Shown: positions 1-5,169 of the stretch, one piece after another
Layout: every line of letters begins with the position of its first letter
Numbering within the stretch: the stretch's first letter is position 1
NCBI GenBank assembly: GCA_002011685.1
Contig: MTOL01000448.1
Coordinates: 10,511-15,679 of the forward strand
Length of the DNA: 5,169 nucleotides
Direction of reading: 5' to 3'
Source of the DNA: Deferribacteres bacterium JdFR-76
GTDB taxonomy: Bacteria > Zhuqueibacterota > JdFR-76
The notes under the pieces: model-generated
What the model was told of the DNA's origin: nothing
Databases searched by the model: none
The model's input: the letters and a program-made list of their open reading frames with translations, nothing else
Position numbers and translations under genes: made by a program

Positions 1-1747
1 GCTGCCCGTCTTTCACATAGCCGTCCACGCGGATCACCACGGGCCGGAGGGCCTGAACCGTTTCATGAACTTCCGCCGGAGGAAATATTGTTTTCCCCTG
101 CAGAACTCTGGCGCGCACAGTCTGGCTGCGCACTTCGCAGATCAGAGAATCGAACCCGGCTTTACCCCGGTTGGTCAACTGAAGGGTCAGTTCCACCGTC
201 TCGGACAGATCAAGCTGTTGATTGCCATTTCCGGAGCTGGCACCTGTGGTATCATCATCGATGATCCACCCGGAAATCTCTGGGCTTCCGCCCCACTCCA
301 GATTCACATCCACGTAGGTCCACCCGGTTTTTCCCACATGAACCCCGGTGATTTCCACGGGCCGGTAGCCGGGCGCTTCCACCCTCAGGGTGTAAGTTCC
401 CGGCAGAGCAAAATGGTGATAGCGGCCATAGCGCTGTTCAGATTTACGCGGCGTGAGACCAGGCCGGTAGAACTCAAGGATTTTTACTTCGGCTTCCACC
501 GGTTCGGCCGTCACAGCATCCCGGACATGCGCCACAATTCCGGGCCCCAGCAGGACCTTTCGCAGCAGGTACAGTGCCCCTTCCAGATTGTCCTGTGCCA
601 CTGCCTTTGCGATGCGACCCGGAGGAATAAATTCGGTACCGGTCTCGATCAGAAACTCATACGTTCCGGCCACGGCAAACATCCACGGGTAGCTCTGATT
701 GGATGACGAGGTGGTTCCGCCGGGCTGGTAATGGCCCGCCCCGTCCAGGGAGAGAATCATTTTACCCAGAGAATCGGCGATCTCGTCCAGAATGGGAGTC
801 TCCGGAATGGTGTCTCCATCCACCCCTCTCATGTAATAGATTTCTTCAGCATAGCTATGGTAAGTGATGGAACAGAGAAAACGCTCCCGCAGGGCCAGAT
901 CCCGTTTGGCCCGGGTCTCACTCTCGGAAAAACCGTAAGGACCCCGGTATGTCCAGCTGCTGAAATTGGGATCGCCTCCCCGCTCAAAGTAATAGTCATA
1001 ATTCCGGTTCAGGTCTACCCCGTCCACCTGAGGATCAAAGAGGCCGTTTTCATTGTTGTCCCTCAAATTCTTCCGCCACCACGGATTGCTCAGATCCCGG
1101 TCCACAAGATATTTGTAACCCTCCACGTTCAAAATCGGCGTAATCCATATCTCTGTTTCATTCACAATGCGGGTTACAAGCGGATCTTTGCCATACTGAT
1201 CGAGCAGATAGCGCGCCAGCAGCAGACATGTTTCCATCCCAATGGGCTCCCTTGCGTGATGCATTCCATCGAAATTGACAGTAAATTCATCTTCATCCTT
1301 TTGAACATTGTCCGAAATCTTGATGGCCCAGATGGGATATTTCTTCTGCTGGCTCACCCCAATCTGCACAACCATCGCCAGCCCCGGATAGCGAGCTGCG
1401 AGGCTATCCAGTTCGGCTTTCATCTCCTCATACGTATGATATTCCGGATCAAAAAGATTGGCCTTTTGTATGGGCGGGAGAGGCTTGTAAAACATCCCCC
1501 TGGACCGGATTTCCCTCAGCTGCTGCTCCGTGACAATCACGTCCACATAATTTTTCAGCCCGCGGTAAGCAAAATCCACATTCAGTGTTTCCAGTTGACG
1601 AAGCTCCTGATCCGTTTCGACAAAAACGCGAACCAGAAAATACTGCTGTTGCGCCTGAACAGCGGAAACCAGCACAAAGAGCAAGAAAAGCGGCCGGATC
1701 AAATTAAAGACAGGACGGAACGAACACAGAAAATAATTCATCCTCAT
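1..1747 (-). CDS. Secreted M14-family zinc carboxypeptidase (C-terminus beyond the left edge)
   Basis: This is a zinc metallocarboxypeptidase, expected to remove C-terminal residues from peptides outside the cytoplasm. 582 codons are visible and the frame is still open at base 1. Residues 1-32 look like a signal peptide: a hydrophobic core around 18-30 and a likely cut after VQA. Residues 33-100 resemble a propeptide. The catalytic domain spans about 101-400. Zinc ligands are H164 and E167 (HARE) and H297 (YHSY). N247-R248 in GVDLNRNY would bind the substrate carboxylate, and E368 in FLIETG is the general base. Two features are odd: Leu228 sits where the canonical Arg127 is expected, and a DxNxNGxxD loop occupies 230-238. 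Residues ~402-484 form a carboxypeptidase-regulatory-like beta domain. From ~490 a second beta domain begins with DDDTTGASSGNG. The start at 1747 is chosen because GAGAGGAGG lies 8 nt upstream; a second in-frame ATG at 1741 is spaced less well. The family call is firm. Substrate and final length are unknown. Confidence 0.93.
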   Translation of the reverse strand, partial: MRMNYFLCSFRPVFNLIRPLFLLFVLVSAVQAQQQYFLVRVFVETDQELRQLETLNVDFAYRGLKNYVDVIVTEQQLREIRSRGMFYKPLPPIQKANLFDPEYHTYEEMKAELDSLAARYPGLAMVVQIGVSQQKKYPIWAIKISDNVQKDEDEFTVNFDGMHHAREPIGMETCLLLARYLLDQYGKDPLVTRIVNETEIWITPILNVEGYKYLVDRDLSNPWWRKNLRDNNENGLFDPQVDGVDLNRNYDYYFERGGDPNFSSWTYRGPYGFSESETRAKRDLALRERFLCSITYHSYAEEIYYMRGVDGDTIPETPILDEIADSLGKMILSLDGAGHYQPGGTTSSSNQSYPWMFAVAGTYEFLIETGTEFIPPGRIAKAVAQDNLEGALYLLRKVLLGPGIVAHVRDAVTAEPVEAEVKILEFYRPGLTPRKSEQRYGRYHHFALPGTYTLRVEAPGYRPVEITGVHVGKTGWTYVDVNLEWGGSPEISGWIIDDDTTGASSGNGNQQLDLSETVELTLQLTNRGKAGFDSLICEVRSQTVRARVLQGKTIFPPAEVHETVQALRPVVIRVDGYVKDGQ

Positions 1748-1755
1748 GGGGTCTT

Positions 1756-1764
1756 CCTCCTCTC
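1756..1764 (-). promoter_or_regulatory. Ribosome binding site of the M14 carboxypeptidase
   Basis: GAGAGGAGG reads on the minus strand and ends 8 nt before the ATG at 1747. This spacing favours 1747 over the in-frame ATG two codons later, at 1741, which would be 14 nt away. Confidence 0.8.
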
Positions 1765-2090
1765 ACGTCTCACCATCGAACAAACTCTCCCTCATCATCG
1801 ATCAACTTCATCACCAGCCTTTTATTTTTGGCCTCTTTGCGAATGTGGTTCTTTTCCCTGGGTTTCGGTTTTTGCAATCTTTTTGGGGAATCTTCTCCCG
1901 GGCATGTTCCATTGGATTTTTCCATATGCGGTGCAGCTTTTGCAAAATACCGAACGCTCCGCACCTGAACCCGGAGGGGCAACCATCAAACACCGTCAGC
2001 TTTTTGAAATTCCATCGCCCCTCCATCGTCGGTACTGCAGCCGGAGTCTGTCCCTGCCCTCGCTTTCAGAGAACATGGAGGGCGGATTTC

Positions 2091-2144
2091 AAACCGGGGA
2101 AAAAAATCCCGTCGCCAGATCAGCATTCTCCTGCCCCCCGGTTT
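2091..2144. repeat. 9-bp perfect inverted repeat with a 36-nt spacer
   Basis: AAACCGGGG at 2091-2099 is matched exactly by CCCCGGTTT at 2136-2144. The 36 nt between the arms include an A-run at 2100-2106. Either transcript could fold into a stem-loop. A 9-bp match at this spacing could also arise by chance in a spacer of this size, and no binding protein is known for it. Confidence 0.4.
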
Positions 2145-2343
2145 AAAACGTCCACGGGAAGACCGGTGATTGGAGAACTCCCTCTTTTCGTAGCACCCCG
2201 GAAAAAGAAAGGAGGAAACGCCAGGGGCTTTGTCCGTACAGCTGATCCAAAAGCTGCCTCCGTCCGCCGATTAACAATCAAACTTCCGCTGGACTTCTGC
2301 CCTGTGCGCCTCTCGAATTCCCCTTCCTGCGAAGACACCCGTT

Positions 2344-2371
2344 ATTTAAGCAGATGGCGACGGAAAATCAA
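2344..2371 (-). promoter_or_regulatory. Weak candidate sigma-70-like promoter
   Basis: On the minus strand TTGATT (2371-2366) is followed after 16 nt by TTAAAT (2349-2344); each box matches the consensus at four of six positions. A T-rich stretch lies just upstream. If used, it would start a transcript about 600 nt before the M14 start codon, downstream of the intrinsic terminator that closes the DUF2891 unit. The matches are only moderate, and sigma preferences in this lineage are unknown. Confidence 0.22.
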
Positions 2372-2449
2372 GAAAAAATGAGCAATTTCGCAGTGGATGT
2401 GATTTTTTTCGCTCGGATGATCTCCGGCCATATTTCTTGACCCCAGGCA

Positions 2450-2498
2450 GGGAGTATCCCGGTTTGATTTCCAGCAAAGCGGAAATCAAGCCACTCCT
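2450..2498. repeat. Strong two-part stem-loop in the spacer
   Basis: GGTTTGATTTCC (2461-2472) pairs with GGAAATCAAGCC (2481-2492) across an 8-nt loop. This gives 12 bp, of which the central nine are perfect and one outer pair is T-G. Beyond it GGAGT (2451-2455) pairs with ACTCC (2493-2497), leaving ATCCC as a one-sided bulge. On the plus strand the T-G position can form a wobble; on the minus strand it becomes an A-C mismatch, so folding is slightly better in plus-strand RNA. There is no T-run, so it is not an obvious terminator. Confidence 0.6.
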
Positions 2499-2499
2499 T

Positions 2500-2520
2500 C
2501 ATCTTCCAGAGATGAAGATG
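2500..2520. repeat. 7-bp stem-loop
   Basis: CATCTTC (2500-2506) and GAAGATG (2514-2520) are perfect inverted copies around a 7-nt loop. The hairpin follows the larger stem-loop at 2450-2498 after a single base, so the two would stack as adjacent hairpins in a transcript. Confidence 0.5.
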
Positions 2521-2578
2521 GCTCCGGCGGGCAAACTTTTCCCCCAGGGGTATCCGGCTTTCCTTAATCGGTTCCCCG

Positions 2579-2605
2579 AAAACAAAAGCCGGAACCCGGC
2601 CTTTT
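2579..2605 (-). terminator. Intrinsic terminator of the DUF2891 transcript
   Basis: On the minus strand GCCGG-GTT-CCGGC forms a GC-only 5-bp stem with a 3-nt loop (2600-2588), followed at once by TTTTGTTTT (2587-2579). An AAAAG tract before the stem can extend the pairing if one G is bulged out. It lies about 127 nt past the DUF2891 stop and would isolate the M14 gene from upstream transcription. On the plus strand the same hairpin is followed by CTTTTCCC, so it is weaker in that direction. Confidence 0.65.
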
Positions 2606-2633
2606 CCCGCCAGCGCCGAATCCCAGCGACCTA

Positions 2634-2656
2634 CTGAAAATTGACGGCCTTTTCAG
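2634..2656. repeat. 7-bp stem-loop in the DUF2891 3' region
   Basis: CTGAAAA (2634-2640) and TTTTCAG (2650-2656) form a perfect inverted repeat with a 9-nt loop. The right side includes CGGCCTTTT (2645-2653), a 9-base direct copy of CGGCCTTTT at 2597-2605 in the terminator hairpin. The stem is AT-rich and is not followed by a clear T-run on either strand. Confidence 0.45.
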
Positions 2657-2661
2657 AAACA

Positions 2662-2721
2662 AGATTTGCCCCTGTGAGCGTGATACTCTGGTGAGCTGCG
2701 GTCACTTCCTGCTACAAATCT
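2662..2721. repeat. Inverted repeat immediately after the DUF2891 stop codon
   Basis: AGATTTG (2662-2668) matches CAAATCT (2715-2721) in inverted orientation across 46 nt. The enclosed segment carries two GTGAGC copies and a small GTGA/TCAC pairing (2691-2705 region). It starts 5 nt beyond the stop codon of the DUF2891 gene. It could be the first element of that transcript's 3' end, but chance similarity is possible. Confidence 0.35.
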
Positions 2722-2726
2722 GCTTT

Positions 2727-3836
2727 TTACGGTTCCGGCACAGAAAGCATGTACACAGCAAAAGAAGCAAGCCAGTGCTCGCCGGCGTAATCGCCGCTGG
2801 TTACATATGTAAGGGCCGCACGGGCGTGTTCTCTGGCCGAACGGATCAGAACCGCCCGTGCCGGGTCATCGGCCGGAAGCGCTGAAGCGATCCCCTTCAT
2901 ACACCAGGCACGGCTCAAATTCAAGCCATCCAGATGAACAATTTTCGGGTCGCTGCGGTCACTCACATGGGCCGGTTTCAGCAAACTCTGCGGCTTCCCT
3001 TCCGCCAGCCCCGGAAGAAAGCGATGAAACCATTCTACAAATTTTTCCTGCGGCAAAACCCGCCTCATGAGATCTGCCTCTTCCAGACACGGAGAAAGAA
3101 AATCGTCCCCGCTTGGTTCCCATTCCGCTGGACAGGACCGGTCCTTTCCGTAATATTCAATGCTTTTCTCTAAAATGAGTGTCTCCAGGTCTTTTCTGCC
3201 CACAGTTCGGGCGTAATCCAGGGCAAAGATCAGCCCGAAGGCCGTATTGGCATGAACACCGCGGCGAATCGGGTAGGTCTGCTTGGGCAGGAAGTCCAGG
3301 TACCGCTGGACAATGGCATCTGCAAGGGGCCGCAGGTTTTTCGCCCAGCGCCGGCCATCCGGGTCATCCCATGTTTCCAGCTCTTCGGCCAGCTTCAATA
3401 ACCAGGCCCATCCGTAGGTCCTTTCAAATGATTTGCGGTTGGGCTGATTGAGGTACGCAACTTCCATCTGGATGTTTTCCCGGGTGAGGTTTCGCCCCAG
3501 CGCTTTCCGGATCTCTCCGGCGTTGGGCAGGTCTGGCACCGTCTTCAAAAGGCGTACCAGCATCCAGTGCCCGTGAACAGCAGAATGCCAGTCAAAGCAG
3601 CCATAAAAGGCAGGGTGAAGCTCGCGAGGCCGGCGAACCTCAGAGGTGTCATTCATTACATGGTCCAGTTTGTTGGGAAATTCTTTTTGAATGCAGCGCA
3701 GCGCCAGCTTGGAAAATTTCACGGCTGTATCCACATCCAGCTGAAGCGGTGACCTTCCTGGCTCCTGGCTGGTGGCCGGCAAAGCAAACATCAATATCAG
3801 CAAAAAGAGCAGCAGAACCGCCCCATGTTTCATCAT
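2727..3836 (-). CDS. DUF2891 family protein with signal peptide
   Basis: A complete 369-residue protein. Conserved DUF2891 blocks are visible throughout: PAFYGCFDWHSAVHGHW (75-91), RTYGWAWLLKL (139-149), HANTAFGL (195-202), CPAEWEPSGDDFLSPCLEEA (235-254), HLDGLNLSRAWC (301-312) and YAGEHWLASFAVYML (350-364). The density of His, Trp, Asp and Glu in these blocks suggests a largely helical enzyme, perhaps acting on sugars, but the family has no established activity and I assign none. Residues 1-23 form a signal peptide (KHG, then a Leu-rich core, cut near ATS-Q) with no lipobox Cys, so a soluble exported product is inferred. The start is placed at 3836 because AAAGGAGGA lies just upstream; the ATG at 3833 is equally possible. 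The 38 in-frame codons further upstream lack family similarity and would bury the signal peptide. It is followed by a terminator and preceded by glcF, 183 bp away on the same strand. Confidence 0.93.
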   Translation of the reverse strand: MMKHGAVLLLFLLILMFALPATSQEPGRSPLQLDVDTAVKFSKLALRCIQKEFPNKLDHVMNDTSEVRRPRELHPAFYGCFDWHSAVHGHWMLVRLLKTVPDLPNAGEIRKALGRNLTRENIQMEVAYLNQPNRKSFERTYGWAWLLKLAEELETWDDPDGRRWAKNLRPLADAIVQRYLDFLPKQTYPIRRGVHANTAFGLIFALDYARTVGRKDLETLILEKSIEYYGKDRSCPAEWEPSGDDFLSPCLEEADLMRRVLPQEKFVEWFHRFLPGLAEGKPQSLLKPAHVSDRSDPKIVHLDGLNLSRAWCMKGIASALPADDPARAVLIRSAREHARAALTYVTSGDYAGEHWLASFAVYMLSVPEP

Positions 3837-4019
3837 TGTTTCCTCCTTTGCCTTTTTCCCAAAATACTTACCAGATCTTCCCCAATTCAGCTGACAGATC
3901 TCTTCTTTGTCACTTGAGCGCCTACTTTCGCACGGCCTATCCTTCTCCAAGGCAGGGCCGGTACCTGAACGAGCTCATCGTCGCCGGTTCTTCTCCGCAT
4001 CCATCTAAAGTGACAGCGG
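3837..4019 (-). other. 183-bp spacer between glcF and the DUF2891 gene
   Basis: No gene or clear terminator is seen. The spacer contains the DUF2891 ribosome site, two nearby AGATCT palindromes (3873-3900 region) and a widely spaced inverted repeat, TGTCACTT (3908-3915) with AAGTGACA (4008-4015). I find no convincing -35/-10 pair. Whether DUF2891 is co-transcribed with glcF is therefore open; the gap is long for a tight operon. Confidence 0.5.
3841..3849 (-). promoter_or_regulatory. Ribosome binding site of the DUF2891 gene
   Basis: AAAGGAGGA on the minus strand. The GGAGG core ends 5 nt before the ATG at 3836 and 8 nt before the ATG at 3833. This fixes the start to these two adjacent Met codons and rules out the longer upstream frame. 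Confidence 0.85.
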
Positions 4020-5169
4020 TTAATCCCGGGCATCCCCACTGTTTCCCCTTTCAAAATACCGGGCCCTCTCGCCGTAACTTTGCCGCAGCAGACTGATTGG
4101 ATGCACGACCCGAATGGGCAATCCGCGTTCCCGCACGCCAGCACGAAGCTGAACCAAACATCCGGGGTTTCCGGTGGCCACAATCCGTGCTCCGGTTTCA
4201 AGAATGTGCTCGATCTTCCTCGCCAATATTTGCATGGAGGTTTCATAATGGACGATGTTATAGATTCCAGCGCTTCCGCAGCACCACGAAGCCTCTTCCA
4301 GCTCCACAAGATCGACCCCGGGGATTTTGCGCAGCAACCTCCGCGGCTCCTCCGAAATGCCCTGGGTGTGGATCAGATGGCAGGCATCGTCGTAGGTAAT
4401 CCGCTCCTGTACCGGGTGTTCGGGCGGGACCAGTTCAATTCCATCCAGGAATTCATGCACGTCTTTAACCAGCGCACTGAAACGGTGGGCCTTTTCGGCA
4501 TATTCCGGGTCGTCCGCCAGTAGCTCCCCATATTCTTTCATAAAGGCGCCGCAGCCGGCGGAATTGACCACAATGGCGTCCAGTTCTGTTTGAAAAAAAG
4601 CATCGACATTCTTTCGCGCCAGCTCCCGGGCAACCTCAAAATCCCCGTTGTGGGCTGCCAGCGATCCACAGCATACCTGATGGGCCGGATTCCAGATTTC
4701 ACACCCGTTGACGAGCAGGACCTCTACCGTATCCAGATTGATATCCGCAAACATCGTATTCATCAGGCAGCCGCGGAGAAACCCAATCCGGTAGCGCACC
4801 CGGCCATTCGGGCGGATGTACTCCGGGAGAATTTCGTCGGAGAAGAAAGGAGAAACCGGCGGGGCCAGAGGCTCAATGTTTCGCAGTTTTGCAGGGAGCC
4901 ACCGGAAAACACCCGTTTTTTTGAGCAGAGGACGGATAGATTGCTGATAGAACCGCAACCACTTTGATATGCGTTTGAGCCGTGCCGCATGCGGAAAAAC
5001 CCGCCGGAAAAAGAAACGTTTGATCCATCGTCCGCGGTCCTTCCCGGAGCGGGCAACCAGCACACGAGAAGCTTCCACCAGCCGCCCATAGCGCACGCCA
5101 GCCGGGCAAACCGTCTGGCACGCCTGACAGTCCAGACAGAAATTCATTTCTTCAGCGAAGCCATCGGTG
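4020..5169 (-). CDS. glcF: Glycolate oxidase iron-sulfur subunit GlcF (N-terminus beyond the right edge)
   Basis: GlcF is the Fe-S subunit that, with the flavin subunits GlcD and GlcE, oxidises glycolate to glyoxylate and passes electrons to the respiratory chain. 382 residues are visible and the frame remains open at the right edge; the ATG at 5147 is internal, since the preceding codons continue the conserved lead-in to the cysteine cluster. Counting from the edge, C11-x2-C14-x2-C17-x3-C21-P is the second ferredoxin-type 4Fe-4S site. Two cysteine-rich CCG domains follow: C134, C166-C167-G and C206 (NSAGCG); then C263 (DDACHL), C296-C297-G (WCCGSAGIYN) and C337 (GNPGC). The protein ends soon after the VVHPISLL segment, as GlcF usually does. 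Full-length GlcF is roughly 400-450 residues, so the missing part should carry the first 4Fe-4S cluster. LutA/GlpC-type CCG proteins are alternatives, but WCCGSAGIYN with GNPGC fits GlcF best. GlcD/GlcE would be expected upstream, outside the window. Confidence 0.9.
   Translation of the reverse strand, partial: TDGFAEEMNFCLDCQACQTVCPAGVRYGRLVEASRVLVARSGKDRGRWIKRFFFRRVFPHAARLKRISKWLRFYQQSIRPLLKKTGVFRWLPAKLRNIEPLAPPVSPFFSDEILPEYIRPNGRVRYRIGFLRGCLMNTMFADINLDTVEVLLVNGCEIWNPAHQVCCGSLAAHNGDFEVARELARKNVDAFFQTELDAIVVNSAGCGAFMKEYGELLADDPEYAEKAHRFSALVKDVHEFLDGIELVPPEHPVQERITYDDACHLIHTQGISEEPRRLLRKIPGVDLVELEEASWCCGSAGIYNIVHYETSMQILARKIEHILETGARIVATGNPGCLVQLRAGVRERGLPIRVVHPISLLRQSYGERARYFERGNSGDARD

Larger units (their letters stand above)
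1748..2726. other. 979-bp spacer between the DUF2891 and M14 genes; no convincing gene
   Basis: I read both strands and found no recognisable protein, tRNA, CRISPR repeat or known structured RNA. Open frames exist (for example minus 1770-1982, 1811-2026 and 2120-2338, and plus 1746-2381 and 2437-2637), but they overlap one another in different frames, lack good start contexts and resemble no family I know. The right part (2450-2721) is rich in inverted repeats, and one of these forms a good minus-strand terminator. The left part (1748-2100) may be the leader of the M14 gene. A decayed gene cannot be excluded by eye. Confidence 0.6.

Noticed and set aside
65..706. Plus-strand open frame of 213 codons
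   Set aside because: Antisense to the C-terminal domains of the M14 protein, whose minus-strand translation is clearly conserved.
731..2146. Long plus-strand open frame of 471 codons
   Set aside because: It lies mostly antisense to the well-supported M14 carboxypeptidase, has no family resemblance or ribosome site, and arises from low stop frequency opposite a real gene.
2207..2219. Strong Shine-Dalgarno-like AAAGGAGGAAAC on the plus strand
   Set aside because: It resembles the DUF2891 ribosome site, but no ATG or GTG lies at a usable distance; the nearest TTG is about 14 nt away. Treated as coincidence.
1746..2381. Plus-strand open frame of 211 codons through the spacer
   Set aside because: The composition is rich in Ser, Pro, Arg and Lys with no recognisable motif, no ribosome site precedes the ATG, and it begins inside the M14 start region on the opposite strand.
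2378..2440. 20-residue plus-strand mini-frame (MSNFAVDV...)
   Set aside because: No convincing ribosome site, too short to judge, and no similarity or context to support it.
2437..2637. Plus-strand 66-codon frame across the stem-loop region
   Set aside because: It runs through several inverted repeats, lacks a ribosome site and does not read like a protein.
1748..2726. tRNA, tmRNA, RNase P, SRP RNA or CRISPR array in the large spacer
   Set aside because: No T-loop/acceptor pattern, no CCA end, none of the signature motifs of these RNAs and no regularly spaced repeats were seen on either strand.
3837..3950. 38-codon N-terminal extension of the DUF2891 frame
   Set aside because: The strong GGAGG site sits inside it just before the Met pair at 3836/3833, and the extension would place charged residues ahead of an evident signal peptide.
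3887..4309. Minus-strand 140-codon frame overlapping the glcF end
   Set aside because: It overlaps the conserved C-terminal CCG domain of GlcF in another frame and shows no family motifs.

Overview
The window holds three genes, all on the minus strand, and two of them run off its edges. Reading in the direction of transcription (right to left), they are: the C-terminal ~382 residues of a glycolate oxidase iron-sulfur subunit (GlcF); a complete DUF2891 protein with a signal peptide; and a secreted M14-family zinc carboxypeptidase whose C-terminus lies beyond the left edge. I find no credible plus-strand gene. The long plus-strand frames lie opposite these genes or in non-coding spacer.

The source looks like a free-living, Gram-negative-type bacterium of moderate GC, using strong GGAGG ribosome sites. 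The M14 protein combines a catalytic domain, a carboxypeptidase-regulatory-like beta domain and an Asp/Gly/Asn-rich 'DDD..G.S.GNG' beta domain. That layout is common in secreted peptidases of the FCB group and related phyla (for example KSB1/Calditrichota-type metagenome lineages), but this placement is an inference from domain style only.

Layout. 1-1747: M14 carboxypeptidase, with the metal ligands and the general-base Glu visible. 1748-2726: a 979-bp spacer with no convincing gene. Its right half (about 2450-2721), just downstream of the DUF2891 stop, is crowded with inverted repeats, including a good minus-strand intrinsic terminator at 2579-2605. 2727-3836: DUF2891 protein. 3837-4019: 183-bp spacer. 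4020-5169: GlcF, with one complete 4Fe-4S cysteine cluster and both CCG domains; the first ferredoxin cluster would lie outside the window.

The three genes do not form an obvious pathway. GlcF belongs to cytoplasmic or membrane-associated glycolate oxidation, while the other two products are predicted to be exported. The terminator between DUF2891 and M14 suggests separate transcription units. I did not find a clearly novel multi-gene system. The best leads are the stem-loop-rich spacer and an unusual active-site-proximal loop in the carboxypeptidase: a DxNxNGxxD calcium-type motif, with Leu where the canonical catalytic Arg is expected.
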